Assembly (NCBI GenBank): GCA_963573315.1 | Contig: OY752153.1 | Span: 496,001 to 560,000, forward strand | DNA: 64,000 nt | Origin: Entomortierella parvispora | Lineage: Eukaryota > Mortierellomycota > Mortierellomycetes > Mortierellales > Mortierellaceae | Reading direction: 5' to 3' | In this document: positions 18,723 through 30,458 of the stretch, one piece after another | Numbering within the stretch: the first letter of the stretch is position 1 | Layout of the letters: each line of letters begins with the position of its first letter | Notes under the pieces: model-generated | The model's database searches: none | The model's input: the letters and a program-made list of their open reading frames with translations, nothing else | Told to the model about the DNA's origin: nothing | Program-made: the position numbers and the translations under genes

Positions 18723-21410
18723 GGTTGCAGGAGGTGAAGGGGCTGAAGACAAAGTGATGAAGAGAAGAAAAGAAAAATAAGTTGAAGAAACCAAAATCTG
18801 AACGTCACTTTCGCGCGCATGAGATCGCGACAAGAATCGCGGCGATTCTCCTCGCTGGGCAGTTTCCCCTGTACATGAACAGCACTCTCGCACCTTGCTC
18901 ATCATGTTCTCATCGCCTACACGCCTGTTTCTTAATTGTTCGTTACCCCCATTACTGTCGCGCTGGATCATGATGAAAAGTTCGTCCTTCCCATTTCGTT
19001 TGAAGAAGTGAGCGATCCCAACCAACTGAGTTTGAAATCGTGATATCCCTTGAGCTGAATGTTTGCCCGGCAGGAGACGCGTCGGCTGGGAGGTGACTTC
19101 CTACAAGCATAGCGCGAGTCTCATGTTACGTCTCCCGGTCTGTGCCTACTACCGGTGATGCTGCGAGGTAAATACTTTTTTTACGTTGGACGATCAGCAA
19201 TCGATCTTTGTTCGCTCAAGCAGTGCTTGTATCATCCATCAAAAGTCGCCTTTATTGTATCTACAACCTAACCTCACAATACTTCTATCCATTGTCATCT
19301 TCCACCGCTGTAGGAAAAGGAAATTCAAATTATTCGTTTGATCCCAGCTGGAACCCGCATCAGAAGCCTTAGAAAAACTGGACCGTGGGCTCAAGGCTCT
19401 GCGTGATAAGGACGAGCAGGCGTAAACCTTCATGATACTACCCGACGTATCTAATAACGCCATCGTCGATCAAGCAAGCGAATCCGAGGATGACGCGAGA
19501 GATGGAAGCAATAGCGGATTTGGGGAAGCAAGAAACCAATTCGACGACGATGGCTTTCTCCTGCAAGTCTTTCTTTGTTATGGCGGCAACTTACCCTGTG
19601 TCAAGGAACCGAGGTACACCTCATATATAGAAGCGAGCGACGTCCAACATCCGCACAGCGTTGCCGACTTTCAAATGAATCGTTCGTGCACGCAAGGATA
19701 TCAAAGTTCAATAACGGGGATCGCCATAAAAGCGCTTTCAGGCACATAAGCTGTATTGTTTCTATTGGGTTGATCGACCGCCGTAGATATAAGTACCATG
19801 GTTTAGCAACGGCGGAGAACTCAAAATTGTGCGCATGGTTTACGTAGGTGACATTCTTACCTTGTACACATTCAAAGAGCTGTGCTCGATTTCGGCACAC
19901 AAGCATTGGTACGATCTGCTACGAGCGGTGGAGAATGGTGGTCGATCAACTCTGCAAGCTGTAACAAAACGAAGATTGCAGACGCATACTCTGCTTTGGG
20001 CAAGAATGACTCGGATCATAACACACTGTCACGCTAGAGGTGAGCTAGCTTTTGAACCGGCTGCAGGAATCAGAGGCGACTTCATACTACACCTTGACGC
20101 ACTCGCCAATCGGGTTCCAAAGAGCACAAGATAGGACTTTGACATCGATTGAACGTCCAACACACCCATGCCAAGTCTGCTACATTCATCTACACTGATA
20201 AGAAAAATTAGTAGACTAAAATAGATATCCCGGTTACTCACTTGAAGAGAACAGAGGGCTCCCTAAAGTCAGGACTCTCTAGGCAACAACAATGGGTATG
20301 GGTAACGCGTATACACGAGGAAGCAGCGAGCTTATATTGAAAGGAAAGCGGTGAAGGAGGGCTCTTTCAGGGGCGATTGCTGAAGATAGAGCGAATGAGA
20401 TGAGTGATAGCAAAAGACGCGAAAGGCTATTGGGATGTGGCGAAATGAAATGGTCGACGATGAATGAATGATGCATCACACCCTCACCTTTTACGTTATC
20501 CCGCAGAGTCTCTCTCTCTTTTCTCTTCCTTCCTCATCACCCTCTCTTTGGAGCTTCACAACACGATGAACAGCAAAGTCCTCAGTCAATTCTACCTTTC
20601 CATGGCCAATGGCAATTCAACACCATTCTCTGTCGATATTGACCCATCGAAAATGATAAATCACCTCAAGAAATCCGTAGGCCGAGATTCATAATACTTT
20701 CAGTAGAGCACATCAATACTCTGTCTGCAATGAAATGTGTAAAGGAAGGTGTCTGGATGGGACAGGCCGTAGTATGAAGGCCTTGGCCGAAAATGAAACA
20801 GGATTATTTTGTGAACACGCACTACACATATATCTCGGAAGTGACGCTGTTGTTTTGCTAGCTCTACTGTTACTTCTGGTGCTATTGCCGCTGTAGTTGC
20901 TGTCAGAGATTTTTCGGTGACAATCGACGACTTTGACACGATGAGCTCTTCGTCTTTGGAGACGGCCAACGGCGCCGTCTTTGACCTCAAGTTGACCGAG
21001 TGAGTGATAGAGGAACTTAACTACGCAAAGCGCTCGCGCTGGTTATTACGAGGCTGCCTCAATGATCGGCAAAGCTTGAGACGAAGAGCATTGACACTAC
21101 CAAGACCCGCGCGACAAATTCTTCGGTGACGTAATTATAGCGCTGAATATGCTGAAGCCAAATCTTTGGATGAAGGCGCGTGTTTTAAGTGATCAATTGC
21201 ATGGCCACACAGCAGAACCTTTACTTCACGCTTACCCTCTGTTGTTGTCTCGCCTCTTCACATCACAGGAAGTCCATCCGTCAAGCAGCCTTCTGTAGGA
21301 TACCTCTGGATCGCACCTCAATTGAATCTGCCAGCAGCCAAACGGAATTCATCATTTTCAGGACCACCACGCGTTTTGCATTGATCGGGACCTGATCTAT
21401 TCTTCAAATA
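18723..21410. other. Gene-poor region with remnant sequences
   Basis: 2.7 kb without a complete gene. Small ORFs at 19432-19749 and 19829-20134 lack recognisable domains. One short fragment near 20567-20694 resembles a Crinkler N-terminus (separate entry). The upstream side of that fragment is a CT-rich leader (20506-20550) like those of expressed genes in this window. The right end, to 21410, serves as the upstream region of the nucleoporin gene. Confidence 0.5.
20567..20694 (+). pseudogene. Crinkler-like N-terminal fragment
   Basis: 42-codon ORF, MNSKVLSQFYLSMANGN and then STPFSVDIDPSKMINHLKKSV, before a stop. The pattern of a short hydrophobic start, TPFSV-(I/V) and an aliphatic-HLKK helix resembles the ubiquitin-like header domain of Crinkler-type proteins found in oomycetes and Mortierella-type fungi. 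The usual continuation ending in the LWRV(S/T) motif is absent and I could not find it downstream in any frame. It sits behind a CT-rich promoter-like tract. It may be a truncated relic, or the first exon of something I cannot trace. Confidence 0.35.
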
Positions 21411-23273
21411 ATGTCTGGATTCTCATTTGGTGCCCCTGCCGCATCCACAGCTGGGTCTAGCCTTTTCGGCGCCCCTGCAGCATCCACCGCTGGAACTGGA
21501 CTGTTTGGAACCCCAGCAGCATCTACAGCTGGTGGTGGTCTTTTTGGTCAACCTGCTGCATCTGCAGCTGGAGGAGGACTTTTTGGAGCCAAGACTACAG
21601 CACCAGCCGCAGGAGGTCTCTTTGGTTCAACACCGGCACAGTCTGCGGCCCCAGCAGCGGGAGGATTATTCGGCGCCCCAGCACCTGCTGCACCAGCAGC
21701 CGGAGGACTCTTTGGGTCCACACCAGCAGCCTCAGGAGGAGGGCTATTTGGTGGAGCTCAGTCAACAGCACCTGCAGCAGGCGGACTATTTGGATCTGCG
21801 CCCGCCGCAGGAGGCTTTGGTGCCTCGACATTTGGTGCAAAGCCTGCAACGTCAATGGCATTTGGTGGATTTGGAGCGTCAACAGCAGCTCCAGCAACAG
21901 GAAGTTTGTTTGGTTCTGCGCCAAAGCCCTTCGGACAGAGTACCACCTTTGGTGCGTCATTGGCTACTCCAGCGGCACCTACGCTCCCCAGTTTTGCATC
22001 CTCTCTTGCCTCAGGACAGAGACAGCAATACGTTTTGGGTAAGAATTTAAACCTATAGTACAAACTTTTGACGATTGCAGGGATTGTTCTTAGCAACTAA
22101 ACGATTTCTTCCTCGCTCTTAGGCAATGTCAAGCCACAGATTCCTGTGTGGCAAAACCTTTTATACATCAAGAACTCTTGGGATCCTACTCATCCAAACT
22201 GTCAATTCAAGGTGGGTTCTGTTTCATGGAGATTCTTGAAATCTTTGTGGGCAGATCGGGCAGTGTAAAGTCTTCATCGTTTCCTATCTAATCCTTTCTT
22301 TATCAGCATTTCTTTTATAACTTTGTACATCCTGACGATGTTGGAAAATATGGACCACCTCCAAACGTGGATCCGTACGAGTGGAAGCAGGCGCTGATGG
22401 AATGCCCCGATAGAGAGTGGTAAGTTCAAATAACGTCGAGGCCAGAGTGGACGAAGATTCTTGTTTACTAATACTGAGCATCCATAAAACTAGTATGGTC
22501 CCCGCGCTGGCCGTTGGGTTCGAGGATCTGAAGAAGCGTATGGAGAGTCAAAACGATATGACCGAAATGCAAAGGATAAAGCTGGACGAGATTGAAGTCA
22601 AGATGGGGGAAATCATGCAATTCCATTTGCTTCAAACGGCAAGCAAGGTTCGAGAGTTTAAGCGGAAACACATCCAGCTGGCACAGCGTGTACTCACGGT
22701 ATGTGCACGACTTTGGAACAGGAATTACTATCAATCATACAAAGACATGTCGAGATTTGCCCTCTGGGACACTCACTAATAACCACCACCCCTTTTCTGA
22801 TTCTAGTTGATGAAGCGTGTTCAGATTTTGCGGAACCGAGGCGTGCCCCTCAGGGCAGATGAAGAGATGCTTCGTGTACGATTGGAAAATGCTTTGGAGC
22901 AACTCAAGAACCCAGCCCATTTCAGAGGCAAGATTACAGAGTTGTGGGCACAGATTCAGATTCTCAAGGACTCCAAGAGGCTGCATCCTTCTGGAAACTA
23001 TGAGGTATCAGATGAAGCCCAGCTTGAAGTTATTGGCAAGGTAAGAATCCAGGCTTTTGTTGCACTGCCCTGGGGCGAGAGTGAAGCTTGATTGACTTGT
23101 CAAAAAAAACAACAACATGAAGTCTTAACTATTTGCGATGTTTTCTCAACTAGGTTTTGCAAGATCAACAGTCAGGACTGCAGCATATCACGGCAGTGCT
23201 TCAGCAGGATATGCAGGACGTGGAGCTATTGCAACGGAAACTCGAGGAGATCGGGTCTGGAGCAAAGTCATAA
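21411..23273 (+). CDS. NUP57: FG nucleoporin Nup54/Nup57
   Basis: Central-channel component of the nuclear pore (Nup62-Nup58-Nup54 complex; Nsp1-Nup49-Nup57 in yeast). Six exons (21411-22038, 22123-22211, 22307-22419, 22494-22698, 22807-23040, 23154-23273) total 1389 nt, 462 residues. The first 200 residues are GLFG/FG repeats separated by Ala/Pro-rich spacers. These are followed by IPVWQNLLYIKNSWDP, HFFYN and a long coiled-coil region (about 250-455) with LKKRMESQNDMTEMQRIKL and MKRVQILRNRGVPLRADEE, matching the Nup54 alpha/beta and helical domains. The length is close to human NUP54 (507). Introns fall only in the structured half. Confidence 0.95.
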
Positions 23274-23922
23274 AGTCATATACGTTTTGTAGAACCTTGA
23301 CCCGAGCGAAACAAAGGCAGGTCTTTTCATGACGATGATGGACCCATACCCGCACCACGAACGACTGGTCACCGAAAATAAAAATGCGCTCAAAATCATT
23401 CGCATCATTGTGGTGGCGTTTTTTTTCTTTTTTTTTTTCCCCCCTTTCTTGCTTGCATGCATTTCTACACCTCATCCCCTCCGTCCGTCCCTGTCTTTGC
23501 TCAACATCCACGCGTTCACTTCCACATAGCACGCGTTCATTCAATAGCATTTTTGAGCCCTGTCTTCATTCTTGTCTCATTTCGCCGCTTGCTGTAGGTG
23601 TAATGTAATTCTCTATTTCAAAGGAAACCCACCACCATCTCGCCTCGCTGTACCTCTTGGCAAATTCAAGAATGAAGGGCGGAATGCCCGTGTCTCGGGA
23701 GTTACATTAAATGCGGCATAGTCAGACAGGATGCACAGACTGGATTAGTATCAGTCAAGGCGTCGTCGAGTCGGCTTGCGGTCTCTCTTCCTTGTGGCTT
23801 TAAAAGCGTGGTTTTCCTTTGCGACTTCGTGCCTGTTTCCTCCTCTTTTTTTCAACCAAATCATCACTCCGGTCCCAATAGCCTCAGTCTCTTTTTGTCT
23901 TCGTTCCCGCTCACTCTTTGCG
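23274..23922. other. Intergenic, Nup57 3' flank and next gene's leader
   Basis: 650 bp without a supported gene. It contains a T-run with C-run (23421-23443) and a CT-rich segment leading into the ATG at 23923. Nothing else stands out. Confidence 0.5.
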
Positions 23923-25834
23923 ATGCAAAGCCTGGCGGCGAGCAAGTGGAGGAAGTCCGATTATGTTGGACCTACTGGAGGTGCTGGAGCGGCAGGTTTG
24001 CCATCGGTTCCTTCAGCCACTGCTATCCCATCCCCATTCATAGCAGCCTTTTCGTAAGGATGCGACCACATCGTGTTGTCCATCCTCTTTTCCTCGCGTC
24101 CCTTTGAAACTACTGTTCAGTCCTTTTTTTTTCTGACATCCATCTTTCTTTTTCTCACTCTTGCCGGTCGTTTAGCTTCGAGGAGTCGTCTTCAAGGACC
24201 ACATATAAAGAGCCGCTTTTCAGTCTTCCAACACGGACTCCGGTAACAATCAGGACGCCGCCTGAAAGTCAAATTCCAACGGAAAACATCAAAGAAAGAG
24301 CAGCCCTGGTTAAACCTCTCTTGGACCCAAAGCAAATCATCTTGCGGCACCCTTCATCGTTTGCGTCAGAATCGACCGTTGAAATCCCTCCCGACACAAA
24401 CCATCAAAAAGGTCAAGCTTTGATCGACACACTACCGGCTTTTGCTCAAGAGCAAAAACCTGTCGACATCTACCTCTCCAAAGCAAACCTGACAGGCAGT
24501 TCCTCTTCCTCTGAAACTTCTGGGAGTAAGCCTACTTTGTGGAAAGACACTCTCCAAAGCTGTCTGTTGCCTGCCATGTCCGAAATGATACCGCGCTCGG
24601 CCTCGAGGACAGATGTTGCTACCAGTAATCCGTGGCAAAACCTTGTCAAGGAGTTTGATCCAGACAACACCATGGAGGATGGACGAAGTTATGTAGGGAA
24701 GGCAAGCCATCTTTTGGATAGGCCTGTTGCCTCACGAGGCGGCCGTGGGGGCTTCGGCGGCGGCCACGCCAGCGGGCCAACTCGGGATATGCCAAAACTC
24801 AGCCCTTCAGGGTCCTATCAGCCACCTCGCCCTCCTCCTCAGTCGCAGAGACAGGCATGGCCTGCTCCGCGAGGCCCACCATCATAGTAAGGACGTTGTT
24901 TTGTACCATTCTTAATACCGTGGTTATCCCACAGTCGAACCAGCTCTGACTTCTTTTTCTGGTCTCTAGTCGCCCCCAATCCAAACACCGATGGTCTGGA
25001 CAGTCTCTTGCGACTGCCAATTCCCTGCCCCCCGGATTCTTCGCCACAGCAAAACCGAGAGCCCCTGCTCCGGAATCCTTGGCCACTGAACGTCAAACTC
25101 AAGTTCGGCCTCGACCTCCTCCTCCGACAGATCCTCAGCAGTGGTCCCAGAGTCCTCCCAGTAGAGTCTTCAAAGGGCCGACTCAGGTGGAAACGCCTCA
25201 TCCTGAATCTCAGATTCAGCCGCAGTCTTTACCATCTACTAGAGGACCACATCAGGCAAAGCAGATCGAGACTCCTGCACCGACATCACCTTCAAGTCCT
25301 GTGCAGGGGAGACAGGAGCAACCCACTGTCGTACGTACACCGCCCCCACCAGCCACTGCAGCAGGAGGCGTCCTTACTGCAAATACCGACCGCCCATCTG
25401 TAGAGTTGCAGCGATCGTCGGCTACCTCGTCTTGGGGAACTGGATCCACGACTGCAAACGCACCTCGTCATAGATCGGAAAGCCTGATCGACCTAATGGA
25501 GGATGAAACCATGTCCATATATTCCACTGGGTCAGAACATGACTCGGTCAGGAGGCCCACTTCCGGCAAACAAGCACTCTCTGGCGGTATTAGGGATCGT
25601 AGCAGCAACAACAGGGAGGTGCCGGCTGGTGACCCTGTCGTTTTTCAGTATCCTCTGGCCGATGGTCAATGGGCCACCCTGGCACTCTATGTTGATAGGG
25701 ATGCGCGTTCTGCACAGTCGAGATTCTCTGACATTCGAACGCGGCAAATGTCCGATATCAAGAAAAAGTCGCCCGAGGATGTCGGAAAAATTGTGGCAAA
25801 GGTCATTCAGGAGACCGTGGAAGAAGATGGGTAG
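23923..25834 (+). CDS. Uncharacterised Pro/Ser-rich protein
   Basis: Three exons (23923-24053, 24176-24886, 24970-25834) total 1707 nt, 568 residues. Most is predicted disordered: a Pro/Gly/Arg-rich centre (RGGRGGFGGGHASG), Gln/Pro-rich stretches and Ser-rich parts. The last 100 residues look folded (VVFQYPLADGQWATLALYVD, then SRFSDIRTRQMSDIKKKSPE), with a possible short domain ending VAKVIQETVEEDG. The N-terminus begins with MQSLAASKWRKSDYVGPTG. I recognise no family and assign no function. RGG-like content hints at RNA or protein condensate association, but that is only inference. Splice signals are canonical and the frame is continuous, so the gene model is fairly secure. Confidence 0.75.
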
Positions 25835-26626
25835 CTTTCTTTAGCCTCCCTCCCACTTTCACTTAGCTTGGTCATTTTTTCTCGCTTTAGAGCAATCATA
25901 GCACTCTCCAATTGCAATCGTACTCTTCTTGAAAAAAATAAAAAAAATAAAAATCGGATCATCCTGTGTTTGACTTGTGGGTTAACTGATTCTTTGAGTT
26001 CCAGAGAAGGTCGCAATAGTCGGGATGTAAGAGTGATGAATAGCTGAGTCAAATGGTCAACCAAAACACTGTGAATGGGGGTTGTTGTTGTTGTTGTTGT
26101 TGTTACTGTTGTTATTGTTGTTGTTGCCTAGGCAAGGGAAGCGAAGAGCATCCAGTTTGTAGTTGATTGCCAGAGTCTTTGAGAGAGAGGGCTTTGTCAG
26201 AAACGTGGATACCTCGGTGCACGATTCTATTCTTGCTGCCAAGACCAAGAATAAAAGGACTGGGAAACAGCGCATGGTGATATTAGATGGATGGTCAGCA
26301 GAGGTGGAGGTAGAGAACCATAGGATTTTATTATGTACAATACGGACAAAGCCCGCGTTTTTTTTGGTTCTTTTGTTCCTCGTTTCTTATCTTGTCGTGC
26401 ATCATTTTCTTTTTTGCTCATATCAGTTCGTTGGGTTTGTGTATGGTATTGTCGTTTCTGTCGTTTGCTATTCGTTACATGGTGGCAAGGTGAGAGTTGA
26501 ATGTCGCACCCTTTTTTTCTTTTTGTTGTTGTTGTTGTTGTTTTTGTTATTTTCGTTTGGTCGTTGACTGTCGTCATGGATATTATCTCGTTTGTCGTTG
26601 CGCGAGATGAATAAGAGTTGTGTCCT
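25835..26626. other. Convergent intergenic region
   Basis: Lies between the stop of the unknown gene (+) and the stop of the phosphatase gene (-), so it holds both 3' UTRs. It contains (TTG)n tracts at about 26080-26126 and 26524-26548. ORFs here are low-complexity and not supported. Confidence 0.6.
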
Positions 26627-29600
26627 TCATGACTGAACCTGCAAACCTCCAGCCTTATCGGCTCCCAGGGTCTTTTCTTCCATTCGCATCAATTCAGTCA
26701 CGAATCCAATGTTGGGGCACATGCATGGCCGTTGAGTGAGGACATGCTTGTACGCCTTGTTCAGAGGCCAATGCAGTTGTGTGATCAGATACGCGATCGT
26801 TGCGGTCACAGAGCGGGACTTTCCAGCCTTGCAATGCACATAGATGGGCGAGTCTTTGGAGGCAGCTATAAAGTTAAATCAAGGACAAAGAGAATGAGCG
26901 AGTTGGGGTTAGCTTCTACGTCAAAGTAGCATCAACGAAAAAAAAATATATGGGGTAGGGCAGCAATAAAGAAGCACTTACCAATAATGTCTACGGCTTG
27001 CAAGAGACCAGCAGAGACATCTGCTTCAATGTGATCATATACGCCAACCTTGTGGTACTGGAACTGCGACTGCTGCTGCGATGACACCAAGAGATCTTCA
27101 CATTCTGTTGCCATGTTCAGGATCCTCTTGACGCCCAATCGCTCCAAAGTCTGCACCTGATCGGCATTCACAATCTCTGGTCCAAGATAGAGGAACCCAG
27201 GCAAGATGCATGAAATTTCTTGTTCGCCGTCATCAAAATTCTCCTCGTCCAGTGCGACTTGAAGGCGGTCATTGCTGTGATGAGAATGTTGATGATGGCC
27301 ATGAAGGGAATCCGAGGACGAGAAAGTGCTCAAGGAGTAGTCCCTCTGGAACCTGTCTCGCTTGTTCCGCTGTACACTATATTGCGAAGAGGTAGGGTAC
27401 TGCTCCGAGATGGAGGCCGAGTGCTTGAACATCCGGTTGTTGTACTCTTGGTAAAAGTCTTGGCTGACTTGACTGTTGTTGAAGCTGTTGAGAGACGGGT
27501 GACGGAACTCGTCCTCATCTTCCTCGCGGACACTAACCGACGAAGAGTTGATGCCTTGAACCGAATTCAAGGTCCTGAGTGAGGAAATGGAGGGCTTTGA
27601 GTTCAAAGGCAACATCGAGACCATTCCTCCAGCAGGAGTGACAGTTGAAAGAGGGAACTGGCCACTGCCATTGATCGAGTTTGAATCGGCAGACCAGCAA
27701 CTGCTCGTGGTATGCTCCGTTGAGGCAGAGTGGGTGATTTCCATGGAGTGGTTGCTGATGGTCGACATGGCCGGAGAGAGGGCTGGAGTTGCAACCGACG
27801 TCGAGGAACTAGCAGAGGTAGACGGCACAGTCAACCAACTGCTGCCCTTGTGCTGAAGGTGGGCCTGCTGTTGCTGATGACGCGTCGAGTTGACCTGAGT
27901 GTTGAGGGCGGGGATGGTCAAGGGCTTCAAGTTGACGGTCTGCGATCGGTTCAGTCCAGCAGGGCGCTGAAGGGACTTTGTGTTGAGCGAGAACAAGCTT
28001 TCCCTGCGTGCCGGCGTCCTCTGCTTGGGGACAAACGCCACTGAAGTGTTGATCGCCAAGAGCGAGGGCTTTCTGCCCACGACAGCAGGCTGTTGGTCTT
28101 TGGCAGCCGTCATCTCTACATCGGGGTCACTGTTCTGGGTCGACGTGGGTCCCAGGTTGGGGGACGATGAGGGCGAGGAAACCAACGTGGAGGAGAGCAT
28201 GCCGGGCCTTGCAAGGAACTTCTCGCCTGCATCCCAAGCCTGAAAGGCGTCAAAGCCGCCCTCCAGATACCAGACACGGATCGCAGCGCCTCCAAAGCAG
28301 CCCTGGCCACAGCCCCGCTCCAGGACATTCAGCAGCGTCCAGGCAGCAGTAGCAGATCGGCCATACTCTTCAGGCCCAGCGCGCATGTCCTGATCCAGCA
28401 CAATGACATCATGCAGATCCTCTGTCGAGGCGCCGCGCCAGCCATCGAGGATCTGGTGGTAAAGGTCCTTGTCGGAAGGCATCGTGATAAAGGACTCGAG
28501 CGCAAAGGACGAGATGGGTCCACCGCGTCGATAGCGCCTCATCAGCAATGTTGGCAGGTTGATATTGATTGACTGCATGATGGAGACGGGATAGAATTCT
28601 GGGTGGGGCCGCAGATCCAGGATCAAGGGGCGGTGCTGTGGTCCAGCACTGGCTCCGGCTCCTTGATTGACCTGCTGGAGAATGTTGGCGAGTTTAGCCG
28701 CAGACATGGCACAGGCAGGAAATGGCGTCGACTCTGATTCTTCTGGAGAAGAGATCTGTTCCTCTGTGTCGCCGTCCAGGCATGGCATTGAAGGGGGCGA
28801 AGATGAGAGCGAGCTCGATGAAGAGGCCGGCGAGCGGGAGAAGGGCGAGGACGGTGAAGAGCAAGTGATGGGTGATGTGGAGGCATAAGACATGGATGGA
28901 GGAGAAAGGGTGGAGGTGCAAGGTGGAGAGCAGGACAAGGGAAGTGATGGCCGCGATGGAGAGACCGGTGTGGCGAGAACAGTAGTCAGCGTCGGGGGTG
29001 AGAGTCGTCTTTGTGAAAGCATGTCCTGGTCTGCGTCTGGGATGGCTGTAGGCGGTACGATGGTAAGGGACAATGGTTGACGAGAGGCGTGTTCAAAGGT
29101 CGATGAACCAGCATTCGATCCTTGAGCAAGCAATGTGTTTGTGAGAAAAGGTAAAGATAGAGAAGGCAGCGGTGGCGACAATGAGGATGGACAGGAGGGC
29201 GTTCCTGGTTGTCCTGGAGCACAGATCATTTCTACATCCGTATCCAAGGCGGAAGAGAGCGCCGGCGATAGTGGCTGAGGAGAAAGGGCAGGCCCCAGGA
29301 TGGATCCTGATCCCGGTACTGACACTGACACTGACAATGACGCTGACATTGGCTTTGATGTCGGTGAGGATGGTGATGAGGAGGAGGGTGGGGGCGAAGG
29401 AGTGCGTGAAGCCATGGCGGCGGCAGCTCTTGCTGCAGTCATGGAGTTCCTTCCGTAATAGTATTTTTGCAAAGAGACGCGTTTCGAGGGTGATTTCCCT
29501 GGGGAGGAGGAGTGGTGGATCGAGGCGTAGGCATCGTAGTGGTAAGCAGAGGGAGGGGTGAGCATGAAGGTGGTGGAGTGGTAGGGAGAGACGACATCGT

Positions 29601-29705
29601 GGGCAGAAGGGGTGCCCATGCCGCCATTCTTCTTGGAGAGGACGCCTTTGATATGGCTAGAGCGAGGCCAGGTCCGCCTTGGGGGCGATAGCGCGCCTGA
29701 GGGTA

Positions 29706-29736
<31 letters not shown>

Positions 29737-30458
29737 GGAAAGTCGCTTGGCTATGATGAATGAACAGTAACAACAGCACGTTAGTAGGGTGGCACTAGTG
29801 GGCATGGCAAATACGTTTTGGTGGCAACACCAATAGAAAAAAAAAAAAAAAAGAAAAAAAGGAACAAATTGGCGGGAAAAAATAAACGAGACGAGACGAA
29901 ACACAGGGAATAAGGTGCGATTGGTGCGCGCGCATTGACTGAGTTGTGTGTGTGTGTGGTTCCTATTCCTGGAGCGGACAGGGCAGGGCAAGGACAGGGG
30001 GACGATCATGGATCTGGATTTGGATTTGGATGGGATAGGACGGATGGACAGGCGGGCGTGGCGGATGGGTTTGCTATTTATATCTCCCTCTCAATCTCGC
30101 TTATTTCCTCTTCTTTTTTTGCTACTGACAGAGGCAGTCGTAGGATGATGGCGATGATGATGGGGACAGACAGTAACCACAACTCACCTTGTTGCTGATG
30201 TTGTTGCCGTTGGCTGCTATACATCTGTGCTCGCGCCATGCGTTCGTGGTAGCAGCAGTGGCTGCGTTGTGCCGGCTTTTCTTTGCTTGCCGCGGTCGGG
30301 ACTGTCGGGCGGTCACAGGTGCATGCATTGACGGAATGGCCGCTGCATGGTGAATCAGGTGAAGACGGAGAGGAGGGGTGGTCGTCCACTGGACTCTGTT
30401 GTGACGAAGACCAGCAGCAGAGAGCGTGCTGGAGCGACGTGGCCATATTGTCGAGCAT
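26627..30458 (-). CDS. MAP-kinase-phosphatase-like protein: inactive rhodanese + dual-specificity phosphatase (copy A)
   Basis: Three exons (30458-30188, 29750-26982, 26865-26627) total 3279 nt, 1092 residues. It begins MLDNMATSLQHALCCWSSSQ and then has a long Ser/Pro-rich region with SLQKYYYGRNSMTA. The rhodanese-like domain (about 460-600) has LILDLRPHPEFYPVSIM, then NINLPTLLMRRYRRGGPISS; in MAP-kinase phosphatases this position holds the kinase-interaction motif. No rhodanese active-site Cys is visible. Another disordered region follows. The C-terminal phosphatase domain has ISCILPGFLYLGPEIVNADQ, and its P-loop VHCKAGKSRS has Cys1024 and Arg1030 (HCX5R). It should dephosphorylate a MAP kinase in signalling. 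The start is supported by the matching N-terminus of the paralogue at 52901. Confidence 0.9.
29709..29731. repeat. (GAT)n microsatellite in coding sequence
   Basis: About eight GAT/ATG-phase triplets that encode a Ser run (TCA codons on the minus strand) at the start of exon 2 of phosphatase copy A. Length variation would change the linker only. Confidence 0.8.
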
